A stretch of 64,000 nucleotides of DNA from Batkoa obscura (taxonomy: Eukaryota > Entomophthoromycota > Entomophthoromycetes > Entomophthorales > Batkoaceae). The translations under genes and the position numbers were made by a program. Positions 22,131 through 34,814 of the stretch are shown here, piece after piece (position 1 is the stretch's first letter; each line of letters opens with the position of its first letter). Below the pieces are notes generated by a model. It saw only the letters and a list, made by a program, of their open reading frames with translations, searched no databases and had not been told where the DNA came from. The stretch is from NCBI GenBank assembly GCA_030770535.1, contig JASVEC010000003.1, forward strand, positions 744,001 to 808,000, in the 5' to 3' direction.

Positions 22131-22143
22131 GCTATGAGCGCCA
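22131..22143 (-). promoter_or_regulatory. Primer-binding site of the LTR element
   Basis: On the minus strand TGGCGCTCATAGC begins two bases inside the 5' LTR. A TGG start is expected for pairing with the CCA end of a tRNA. The priming tRNA cannot be named from the sequence alone. Confidence 0.6.
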
Positions 22144-22145
22144 AG

Positions 22146-22613
22146 TGTGAAAGTTGATACTTAGTGGCCGAAGTTAAAAGCTACTCTTGCTTAATTAACT
22201 TGCCTTGAGTCGAAGGGTCTTAGTTTATATAACTAAGGTAGACTTAACTTAATAGAAATAGTATGTAGTAAGCTACAAATTATGTAAAACAAATACAATG
22301 GAAGATACTACTATAAAATCTATATCAGATGTTGTCAGAAAGACTTAGTGACTTTATTAATGATACGTTATCAGGGAGTAATCCAATTAAAAAAAAACCT
22401 GGAGTTATCATATTGAAGAATCTCTTTTATACTCCAATAAATATGGATATTAATACGAGAGGATGTTATTCCTTGCAATATGAAGTTAGAAATTCTCGCA
22501 GCAAATCAAAATAAGGGACTCTGACTTGATTGTATTTGAACTTGAGAACACAGCAACTTAAGTGATTGTTGCGTTATAATCAATCCGAGAGCTAAATAAA
22601 GCAATATTTCACA
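22146..22613 (-). repeat. 5' LTR of the Ty3/gypsy element
   Basis: 468 bp, the match of 14962-15429. It contains the element's promoter by position. The plus-strand 61-codon frame recurs at 22329-22514. Confidence 0.95.
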
Positions 22614-25147
22614 AAGTAGATTTTAACTTAGAAATATAAACTATAAACTTAATTTTTAAAATTTATATTATTTTATTAAACTATTTAAAACTGCTAAAAT
22701 TTAAATCCGTTTTAAAACTTATTTATTTAAGCTAATTTATATAAGCATTATTATTTTTATTAAATGTTTAATAAACGTTTAATAAATATATAATATATAT
22801 ATAATTATTTCATTTTACTTTTTATTAAAATAAAAACAAAGTGCAAACTTTTATAAATAAACTTTAAAATGGAATTCTTAAAAATTCTAATATAATAAGA
22901 AAAAGCATATTATATGAATATTATAATTTGTTTATTTTAATTTTAATAACTATCTATAATAACCCAGAGTTTATGGAATTTTGTAATAAAACAAAAAAAT
23001 ATGTTAAAGTTTACTATTGATAATAATAAACTCAATTAAGCAATATATAAAATTAATGCTTTAAAGCAAACAGGAAATAAAAACTAATAAGTAGCATTAT
23101 CATCAACTATAGCTTCAGTATGTTTTTTTGATGAATGCAAAAGTTTTGGATTTAGTATAAGTAAAAATCAGTATGGGGATGTATTTTTGTGTTTAAGAAT
23201 TTTACTAACAATTTTCTCACTCAAATAGCCCTTAAAAGATGGAAAAAGTGATGAAGTCAAAAAAAACACCCCTATATAGTTAATAATAAATATTTTTTTA
23301 GTAAAGTTTTATAAAAATAAATATTTATTTATATATTACAACTTTTGTTATTATAATGTATATATTAAATTACTTAATTTTTATGCAACAGGTATTTTTA
23401 TTTAAATTTAGCAAAGCAATTATAATGTTTTTTTAATAAAAAATCTTAAGCAGTTTTAATATACAAATACTTAGGAATCTAGTTTTTTTTTCAATAGTAT
23501 TTTATTGGTTACTTAATTTATAACTAAAATTTAAAAATTGTAAAAAAAAAGAAACTAATTCAGATATCCCTAAATTCTTTTTTATTTATAGATTTAATTT
23601 ATTCTTTTAAATTAATTTAATTAAAATAAACAAAAAGCAATACAAAAATGATATTGCAACATGCTTAAACTGAAATTGGTCGTTTTTTCTAGGACAGTTA
23701 AAAGTAACCAATTAGACAGTTATTTTAGGACAAGAGTAGTATTTACCATTTATTGCTATAATGTTATATTATTAAAATTCAAGTATAAATACTTTTATTG
23801 ATCCAATTATAAAAATACTATTTGAATTATAAGTAAGCTATTTTCTTCACTTTTGTTTATAAACGAATGTAGTTTTTATTTAGATAGTTTTATTTTCTGT
23901 ATTTCGACTATGATTTGTCTTTATAAAAAATATTCTTATATATTGTTGTATCAAATATAGCATAATTGAAATACTGATCAATAAATTATAAAGTATTTTT
24001 AACATATTTATAAAACATACATCATTTTTGGAAAGAATAATAGGTTTTCTAGTATTCACCTCTTTTGTAGTAGTATACTACGGTTATTACACTCAATAAA
24101 ACTATATATTTTCTTTAACTTCGTTCTTAGTTGACTTCATAATATCTTTGTACATTATATGTTATATCTTAAAACATATCAATAAAAATAACTAACTCAG
24201 CTTTAATATTGCTATTACTTTATAAAATCAAGAATTAAAGCTTGATTATTTAACAAAATCAGAATTATTCAATAAATTATGTAATTAAGCATTATTATAA
24301 AATTAATAAACTAACAAATTGAATACGCTATTTACAATATTGAAGATACTTCAGGATAATAAATAAAACTATATAAATTATAAAGTTGGTTCAAGTATAT
24401 ACTTTAAATATGATATATTTATCTAATATGTCAACTATTAATAAAGCATTAGGGTATTAATTATCCTTTAAAACCTATTTTTAAAAAGTCACTTTTAACT
24501 AGGAATAGAATTCAATCATAAGTGTGATTAGATTTTTTCATGTATAGATTTTACACTTTTCGTAGAATATACTCCTTTATTTTAAATAAAATTGGCTCCT
24601 TAATACTCAATATATAAAGCAAACTAAAAAACAAGCTTGGATATATATATGAACTTTTTTCATTTAGTAATATGTATTTCTTTCTCTTGCATATATAAAC
24701 TCTTAATTGTCCGAAGGAAAAGTAATACAGCTAGATTAATTGCCCATACAAATTTATTGTAAAAGTTGACTTCAATCACAATAAATGAGGTCATTTTTAA
24801 AATTATTAGCCAATCAATTTCTGGAGTATGGTTAGAAAAATAATTCAAGTCAATTGATTGGTTATTACTGAGTGGCTCATTTCAAATATCTCTAAATTTA
24901 CTATTAATTATTTGGTTCTCCACTAATTAATGGTTAAATCTAATCACAGTTAGCCTAGCATTGAATTCCAACTCAAATCAACAAGCAACTTATTCAAAAT
25001 TAAGAGAGTGGCTATATTTTAGTTTATTCTTTTATCTCAACTTCATTTAACTTAATTTTTTAAATAATATTATATCCTAATTCAATCTATACTTGGACAG
25101 CATATTGATCCAATTTAATTTATTCCAAAAATTAAATTTTTAAAGCT
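22614..25147. other. Long AT-rich intergenic region with one MITE copy
   Basis: Begins with the AAGT target duplication of the LTR element. A TIR element lies at 23174-23274. A 62-residue open frame at 24660-24848 (minus) has no support and was left out. No RNA gene was recognised. The last few hundred bases should contain the promoter of the PAK-like kinase gene. Confidence 0.5.
23174..23274. mobile_element. 101-bp TIR element (MITE-like), single copy
   Basis: Starts TGGGGATGTATTTTTGTG and ends AAAAAAAACACCCCTA, flanked by TA (23172-23173 and 23275-23276). The interior includes AGAATTTTACTAACAATTTT and AGATGGAAAAAGTGATGAAG, matching the 9298 copy closely. Confidence 0.8.
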
Positions 25148-27589
<2,442 letters not shown>

Positions 27590-28791
27590 ATTAAGAACTA
27601 CATATGTAGTATTAAACTATTGGATTAATTTTAAATATAAAAAAGAGGGTATTATACTTACCGTAACGAACTCACTTTTTTAGAAATTAGAGAAATTTTT
27701 CGATAAACTGAAATTTGTTTCATAATTGATTTAATAGTTGTACTAAAAAAACGTTAATATATATTTTTTGAATAATTTTTAAGATATTTTTTTTGGTTTG
27801 ATATCAAATACGTTTATTGTTTTGTTTTTGATCTTTTATAAGTGGAATTAAATCTTTTTTGTGGGTATTTTTTGCGTTAGATTGTTTATTATTGTCGTGA
27901 GATTGTATTTTTGGTTTACTATTTATGTTGATTTGTATGGTAGCGTATCAACCAGATAGTCATTAAGTTACACGAACTGAGTTTACTTGAGAAAAGTTCA
28001 AATATTTCCAAAATGTTATAAATTTACAATAAAGTTTATAACTTTTGATAGTTGACAACTTTTACTATAAAAGTATGCCATTTATTTATACTTTAGTATT
28101 CATCCTTATGAAAGTACACTTATTGACAATTTCTTCATAATAAAAGTAGTCAAAAATACTTGTACAATAACATTTTATAAACATTTATATATCAATAACC
28201 ATTGATTGATGATTAAAATTAGTTTTTAAAACAAATAAAATTTAAACTTTATTTTCAAAGACTATAACGGTCAATTGTGTCATCAAGGGATTATTCAAAT
28301 CAAATTAGAAGGGGGAGAAAAAGAAGAAAAAGGAAGGTAGCATTTGAAGGCAATTATAAAATGAAAGCAGAAGGAAATAAGATAGATAATGAGTCTAAAA
28401 TTAAAATTTTAGTAGTACTTTGTAATAAATAAATCATAAGATCATTTATTCTTATTTTTAATTTATGAAACTTTAGAATCTAAAAGCTAAAAATTTAAAA
28501 ATCAATCAGTAAAATATCACGTTTATTAACTTATTAGTTGGTAGTATAGTAAATAAACAGTCATTTGGTAATATTTTCTAAGCTTTATCTAATTGTTTAT
28601 TTTAGTGCAATTGAGTAGAAATTTAGTTTTAAAATTTATGAAAAAAGAGGCATATATATTGATTTGCTAGCAATTGACGGCATCTTCGTTTTTATTGGCG
28701 AAAGAGCTTTAAAATCTGGCGTATCATTTGTTTGAGAACGTTATTGAAGCTTCATTTTTAGCGCTATTTTATTAATTCTTAAAAATCATCC
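27590..28791. other. Intergenic region with a block shared by transposase-derived genes
   Basis: No gene recognised. At 28661-28710 a block (GATTTGCTAGCAATTGACGG, followed by TCG-TTTTTATTGGCGAAAG) is shared with the upstream sides of the copies at 42683 and 45878. The rest is AT-rich with stops in all frames. Confidence 0.6.
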
Positions 28792-29808
28792 ATGGCCAAA
28801 ACGAGCTACAAATTAATTAGTAATGAAGATAGAGAAAGAATCGTTAATGCCTATGTCAATGGGTCCAATGCAACCAGTATTTCTAAATTTTTTGGTTTCA
28901 ATGTGAGAACAGTTCAAAATATTGTAAAAAAATATATTGATGGGGAGGATTATAGAAGAAGACCAAAATTGAGTGGAAAAGAAGCTCCTAAGGTAATTAT
29001 GCCAGAATCCCAAAGGAAATTGATACAATCTTATGTTGAAAAAGACTGCAACATACCATTAAAAGAAATCAAAGAGAGATTAAAGAATGAAATGGAAGTA
29101 ACAGTAAGTGAAAGAATTATAACCATGAACTTAAATACGTTTAATTACTCTTTTAAACGTATTGATCCATCACTTCAAAGCAACGATTTAACTACTTTGG
29201 AGTTTCGGGCCTTTTATGCTAATACTTTTTTTAATAAAATAATCGAATTTATTGATTCTAAAGTTATCTTTATCAATGAAGCTACGTTTAATGTTTCAAC
29301 GCGTTTGAGAGAAAGTTCCACTGAAAGAAGAAAGACAGAAAAACAAGGTTTTAGGGCACGTATAATAAATACATCTATGTGTTGTGCTATGAGTATAAAT
29401 GGATTAGTTGAATACCAGTCTCAACTAAGGCGTTTTTTTACTGATACATTTAACCAATTTATTAAGTCTGTTGTTAAGAAATTACAAAAGATAAATATAC
29501 CCGAAGCTATAATAATTATGAATAATGCATATATTGAAAAAGATCCAAGCATCAAAGATCTTATTGAATCGAAAGGGCACAAGCTAATACGCTCACCACC
29601 CAACTCTTCATTTTTAAATCCTGTTGAAGGGATGTACGCTAAATGGATTCAATTAATAAGAGCAAAAGAAATAAAAAATGAAAAGGAATTATTTAAAGTA
29701 ATTGATAATATTCTATCAGAGATAAGCTCAAATGATTGTAGATATTTTTTTGAACAGATGCTTAGCTTTTTACCAAGATGTTTAAACCGTGAAGAAATAC
29801 TTAAATAA
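28792..29808 (+). CDS. IS630/Tc1-like transposase-derived protein, copy A (DDE residues replaced)
   Basis: A single exon of 338 aa. Residues 10-60 form a helix-turn-helix (EDRERIVNAYVNGSNATSIS, then GFNVRTVQNIVKKY). The rest is a DDE_3-type RNase H fold. The expected catalytic sites are altered: position 162 is Asn in FINEATF, position 244 is Asn in IIMNN, and only the Glu of NPVE (279) remains. The spacing from 244 to 279 is DD34E-like. The frame is uninterrupted despite the loss of two catalytic Asp. No inverted repeats or target duplication were found around it. Related copies form the array at 42.7-55.9 kb. It probably binds DNA but should not catalyse transposition; a host function is inference. 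Confidence 0.85.
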   Translation: MAKTSYKLISNEDRERIVNAYVNGSNATSISKFFGFNVRTVQNIVKKYIDGEDYRRRPKLSGKEAPKVIMPESQRKLIQSYVEKDCNIPLKEIKERLKNEMEVTVSERIITMNLNTFNYSFKRIDPSLQSNDLTTLEFRAFYANTFFNKIIEFIDSKVIFINEATFNVSTRLRESSTERRKTEKQGFRARIINTSMCCAMSINGLVEYQSQLRRFFTDTFNQFIKSVVKKLQKINIPEAIIIMNNAYIEKDPSIKDLIESKGHKLIRSPPNSSFLNPVEGMYAKWIQLIRAKEIKNEKELFKVIDNILSEISSNDCRYFFEQMLSFLPRCLNREEILK

Positions 29809-31316
29809 ACAAAAATTACCTTTACAGTTTTTTTTTAGAATTTTCTAGTTTATAAATGTTCATATTAAATTGTCTATTTTATTATTTCTTTTTAAGTATT
29901 ATAATCAAGTTAATTTTTTTCCAATTTTTAAGGAGCCAATGGACTTGAAGTATTTTTTTACAGAATTTGAAGTTTAATGATGGCTAGATAGAAGATGGAA
30001 GTTAAGGATAGAATTAGAAGGAGAGGTAAGATTGAGGTGGAGTAAGATATAAACTATTGAATAATGGAAATTTACTCTAATTTAAAGGCATCTGTTTTTG
30101 ATAGATTAAAATAATACTAACCGATTTGTATTTAAATTTGCAAAAATTCATCAAAATATGTAGAGGTTGCGATTACTCAAAATGGGCAGTAGGAATTAAA
30201 AAACTTAACTTAGACACTGAAACGAAAATTTATTTTTCTATTTTAAACTTGAACTACTCTTTTAATAGCAGTTTCAGTAATTTAGATACTCCATAAGACC
30301 TCTCACAATTTGAAGCTAGTTTCCATAAGCTCAATGACACCGATTTTAGCCCTCTTTGCTGAATAGAAAACCTTTCTAATAAACAGTTTAATTCTATGAA
30401 TTCACAATTCAAAGTCTAAAATTTAAAAGGTTTAACTCCATTTGTCTTGCTTTTACCTAATATCTCAACTTGGTTTAATCCTTTTTTACAAAGTGTTTAT
30501 GTTAATATGGGTGCCGGACAAATAACCATAAGCTTACAAAAATATTAATAGTGATATGAAGTTAATTGAAGATACATCTTTTTTAGCTATATAATATAAT
30601 GTTTTATTTTATTAAAAGATCATTAGGTATTCTAAAACATCCATTTTATTAAACAGACGTTTTAAAAAGATCAATAAAATAGAGCTTATTAAATGCATTG
30701 AGATATTCATAGTACTGAATTAAATTTAATATAATGATATTCAATATTACAGATAATAATAACAATAGATTTATATAGCTTTTGGGTTTATATTACTTAT
30801 AAATATTTCTAAATAAAAAATCAATTTTTTTAACAAAAATATTAATTAAAAATAATAGTGAATTCTTATCAATTGTAAATTAATTTTTGAGATAGTATTT
30901 GCAAAAAAAATCAAGTATACACTATTTTACGTAAATTGATAAATGAAACTTAATAAAATAACTAAATAACTTATCTTTGTAAATAGGCATTTATTCAATA
31001 AAAGCATATAATTTTATAATATTAATTATTTGTATTACTTCACCCATTATTTTAAAAAAATTCCAATCCATTTTGACACTAACAAAATTCAACTCAAACA
31101 AAAGTAAAATCCTAAAAAGGTAATTTTGAACATTTTAAGCTATCGTTAATTTTATTTCAAACAAAATTAATAAACTCTCGAAGACTCAACAGGATATTAT
31201 TCATATCATCAATAATAAAATAGTTTATTGTTAATTTTTTTTATTGATTTATATCTCTTTATTTTACATTCATTTTAGATAGTTCCTTATTTCTTTATTT
31301 CTCTACTTTTTTAAAT
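29809..31316. other. AT-rich intergenic region, nothing recognised
   Basis: Stops in all frames. A slightly less AT-rich stretch at about 29990-30530 was read in the plus frames without finding a coding signature. No repeat, RNA gene or element end was supported. The promoter of the secreted protein gene at 31317 should be at the right end. Confidence 0.5.
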
Positions 31317-31556
31317 ATGAACTTCTTCATCTATTGCATATTATTTCAATTGATAGTCGCGGTAACACCGGGAGATAAAGTAGGTTATAATTTACCACAA
31401 TTAGGTGAAAATCAAACTGGTATTAAAGGGGTACCAAGTAATCAAATATCAAATAGTAATCAAAATAGTAATAGTAATAATAACCAAAATAGTAATACGA
31501 ATAGTAATACCAATACTAATAATCAAAACGTTCAAAGCAGTCCAAATAAAAATACA

Positions 31557-31648
<92 letters not shown>

Positions 31649-32231
31649 TAATGTCCAACTCAATGAAAGTAAAAATAATAACCCATCATCACAATACAAT
31701 GATAATAAAAATAGTAAACAAAGTAATGTAGATAAACCAACTATACAAGAGAGTAAATCTTCATCTGAAAAAACAATTGAAAGTATCTCTACAACACCTA
31801 CTTCTACTTCTATCTCTTCTGTCTCTCCCACCACTACTTCAAAATCCAATGAAAAAACCTCCAATCATAATGCTACTTCTACGGACCCTACACTTGTATG
31901 TCTAGTTGAATCTGGTTGTGGACCCGATATCAAATGTATTTCTCGATGTGCTAAAGTACCTAACCCTAATTCTGATCAGGTTCGACGTACAGGTGCATGT
32001 ATGGGTCGATGTAATACAACAGAACATCCATTACCACCACCTAATGGTGAACAAGTGTTACAAGATAGGATTACTACTTGTTATCAAAAATGTTTAAAGG
32101 GTATTTATTTAGCTCATTTTACTAAACCAAAGTATAGGGATATTGGAGTGAATTCGGGAAGTGATGGTAAAGGGTTTATAGAAATAATGGCAGTGATCAT
32201 GGCAGTAATTGTGTTTAGTTTTGGGGTTTAA
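31317..32231 (+). CDS. Secreted, probably GPI-anchored Cys-rich surface protein with Asn tract
   Basis: A single exon of 304 aa. It starts with a signal peptide (MNFFIYCILFQLIVAVTPG). A long Asn/Ser region follows, with a pure poly-Asn run encoded by an AAT microsatellite, then a Ser/Thr/Pro-rich stalk likely to be O-glycosylated. The folded part has eight Cys after residue about 195, including ESGCGPDIKCISRCAKVP, GACMGRCN and TTCYQKC, arranged as C-x3-C pairs. The C-terminus is a hydrophobic helix (IMAVIMAVIVFSFGV) preceded by small residues, as expected for a GPI signal. It resembles fungal cell-wall or plasma-membrane Cys-rich proteins but is not a clear CFEM domain. Its function is unknown; a surface or wall role is inferred from architecture. 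Confidence 0.75.
31557..31645 (+). repeat. (AAT)n microsatellite inside the coding sequence
   Basis: A near-pure run of about 30 AAT units encoding poly-Asn. It also creates long artefactual open frames of Ile and Leu/Val in the other frames, which are not genes. Length variation between isolates is expected. Confidence 0.95.
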
Positions 32232-32416
32232 TGAATTGTTAAGGGTTTATAATGAAATTGAGAGTCAATTATAAAATTAGATAATTGTTTTTAATATTAA
32301 TGATATAAAACTTTATTAAACTAAAAACTCGAAAAGAAAGGTAAAAGTACAAATTCAACTTCAGCTTAAATAATAAAGAAAGTGAAGTAGAAAGAAGGGA
32401 TTAGGATTTTAATTTA

Positions 32417-33834
32417 TCAAATAAAATCCAATAGTCTTTGAAATTTAATTAATTCACTTGAAGAAAAAGAACATTCATTAGAAAAAGCAATTTCCATTAA
32501 TATATGAGCATTGTATAATTTTTTAGGTAAATTTTGAATTTGTTGAAATAATTGTAAGGGATCTAAATTAGAATTCATTAATTCTAATTGATAAATTTTA
32601 AATAATGCTAATCCAATTCGATATAATATTTTATCTCCTTCATAAAACAAACAATCCCAAACTCTTAAATTACTTTCAATTGGCAATAAATCACAGTATA
32701 ATAATGGAAACCAATGAGAAATAGCTAAAGCTAATGATGGCATACCATTCTTTTCTTTTTCTAATATAAAATTCCATAATTTATTGAATTTACTTCTCAT
32801 TAATGCTAAAAATGTTCGTACCATTATTGTACTTCCTTTTCCTCCTTTAATATATACCTGGGGATTCATTATATTATCTGTAATTGTTATTAAAGTAAAA
32901 AAGCTTTTTTCTTCATCCATAAATAATAATAATTGTCCAACTATATAACTAAAACTTTGTTGATATCCATTTTCTTTTTTATAATATGTATAACACAATA
33001 ATACTCTTCTTAAAGCTGATAATAAGGCATTACTCTTGGGATCAAAACCAATGGTATAATTACCATTAGGTTTTGTTTTAAAATGTTTATTATTGGGGAA
33101 GGTACGATGTAAATCTAAAATCAAATAAATCATATTATTATTTATTTATTGTTATTTATTTATTATTATTTATTTATTATTATTTATTTATTATTTAATA
33201 AATTTACCTTGATCAATTTCTCTAGAAAAAGACAAAAAATCAGGTTGATTAATTACTTTACTTAATAAATGTTTATATAAACCTTGATTTTTTAACCATT
33301 TTTCTTCTGCACCAGAATAATAAAACCACATCTAATAATAAAATTATAAAAATTAAATATTTATTCTCTTTACATAATAAACTTTTAAACTTTACCTTAG
33401 CTCTCCATTCCGTTGGTATACCTTTTCGAATATATCTTTTAACTAAATTTAAAAAAAATTGTTAGTATTTTTCAATATTTCTTAATAACATTATCTCTTC
33501 TTAAATCTCTTTATCTTACCTTTACTATTTCTATCTAAAGGTAAATTAGCATTTTGTAATAACATACTATTCCATTGTTTTTCACGAAATATTAATTTTT
33601 TTTGATATTCAATGTTAAATTGATTAATAATTTCCACTTCACTTTTATCTTTACTTTTCTCAAATCCATATTTATCATAACTAAATATAAAGTATAGTTA
33701 ATATTTATATTATTTAAGTGAATAAAATATTTAATTAATACTTACTTAGAATCCTCATCCTCTTTATTTAATGGTATATTAGGATAATAAAAACTACCGA
33801 ATTGTTCATTGTTTTCTGGATCTTCAACCATCAT
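32417..33834 (-). CDS. TBC-domain Rab GTPase-activating protein
   Basis: Five exons: 33834-33746, 33680-33520, 33442-33396, 33331-33208 and 33114-32417, giving 372 aa. The TBC domain starts at about residue 85 with VKRYIRKGIPTEWRAKMWFYYSGA. Across the exon 4/5 junction the sequence is EIDQDLHRTFPNN, carrying the catalytic arginine finger. The glutamine finger follows as GYQQSFSY, where the usual motif is YCQG. Downstream are LLFMDEEKSFFTL and NLRVWDCLFYEGDKILYRIGLALF, both typical TBC motifs. Both fingers are present, so it is predicted active on a Rab GTPase; the target is unknown. It is a short TBC-only protein without PH or GRAM domains. The last intron (93 nt) is filled with TTTA repeats. 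It lies tail-to-tail with the gene at 31317. Confidence 0.9.
33131..33200. repeat. (TTTA/TTAT)n microsatellite in an intron
   Basis: Tetranucleotide-like repeats fill most of the last intron (33115-33207) of the TBC gene. The intron is 93 nt, longest in that gene. Confidence 0.8.
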
Positions 33835-34814
33835 TTATCTCTTATTGAGCTAATATACTGTTTTAAAGTAATCAATGTTAAACAAAAAAAATAAAGAACG
33901 ATTTAAATTTTAAAATTGTTTAAATATTTTAGTCTGATAATTTATAATTATAAGCCTCTAATTCATAATTTCGAAGAATATTGTTTTAGACACTGATTCT
34001 TCAAATATGATTTTGATTGGTGGAAAAATATATTACCCTTACTTTATTTAGAAAATTCCAATTTATTAGGGATACTCTATTTATATATGTTTTTTGAGGG
34101 TTAGACTACAATTTTAATATTTGTAAAGTAGGTAAGGACTTTGTATTATAGTGAAGTATTATTGCTATTAAGTTGATGTATATATAAACTTATAATATTT
34201 AATCTAGGATACTATTTTATTGAATTCTATTTTTGATACTATTGGGAATTTTAATTATGGCTGGGAATTTGTTTTGGAATTAAATTTATTTTACTTGATG
34301 TTACTTAATGTATTATCACTGCTTATCTAATTTAAAAAATATCGAAAATTAGTTTGATAAATTTGAAGATTAATTAAATTATTTAAAAGATAATATTCAA
34401 AATCAAATATTTACTTTGATAATTCCAAGCTAAAGAAAAATAAATATTATGACATAACAAAATAGAATAAATAATAATGAAACAAGATACAAATACTTCT
34501 GCTAATTTTGTATGAGTAGTATATATTTATATAGGCTTTTTATACTAATTTTATGAAATATTGGAATTATTTTAAACTATTAAAATTCAAGCAAAACTGT
34601 TATAAAAATCAATCTTTTGCAATAATAATTTAATAAAATCAACCTAAAATTTATTATTAAACTTCATCAACCCACAAAAAATGTAAAAAAATAACTTAAT
34701 TTTTATCTTATTCATTTTCAATTTCCATTTTACATTCAATTAATCTTAATCGATATATAACTCTCATTAAAAAGATAAATGTATTCTTTATTATTTTAAT
34801 TATTAATAATAATT
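33835..34814. other. AT-rich intergenic region, nothing recognised
   Basis: No open stretch with protein-like composition and no repeat or RNA gene was seen. It contains the upstream region of the TBC gene and the 3' side of the large ARM/BTB-like gene. Confidence 0.5.

Larger units (their letters stand above)
14962..22613 (-). mobile_element. Ty3/gypsy LTR retrotransposon, apparently whole
   Basis: Two 468-bp LTRs (TGTGAAAG ... TTTCACA) bound an internal region with gag and pol on the minus strand. The 5' LTR is therefore the right one. A 4-bp target duplication AAGT flanks it (14958-14961 and 22614-22617). A purine-rich tract adjoins the 3' LTR and a TGGCGC primer-binding site adjoins the 5' LTR. 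Domain order in pol (protease, RT, RNase H, integrase) is that of Ty3/gypsy (Metaviridae). The LTRs show no difference that I could see by eye, so the insertion is recent. Both large frames look intact. Confidence 0.95.

Noticed and set aside
24660-24848. 62-codon minus-strand open frame
   Set aside because: No protein-like conservation cue and no promoter or splice context; chance frame.
28792-29808. Copy A as an active, recently inserted transposon
   Set aside because: Two catalytic Asp positions are Asn and no terminal repeats or TA duplication were found around it.
31405-31864. Long open frames of poly-Ile, poly-Leu and poly-Val overlapping the Asn tract on both strands
   Set aside because: They are translations of the AAT microsatellite in other frames; the frame with signal peptide and Cys domain is the real one.
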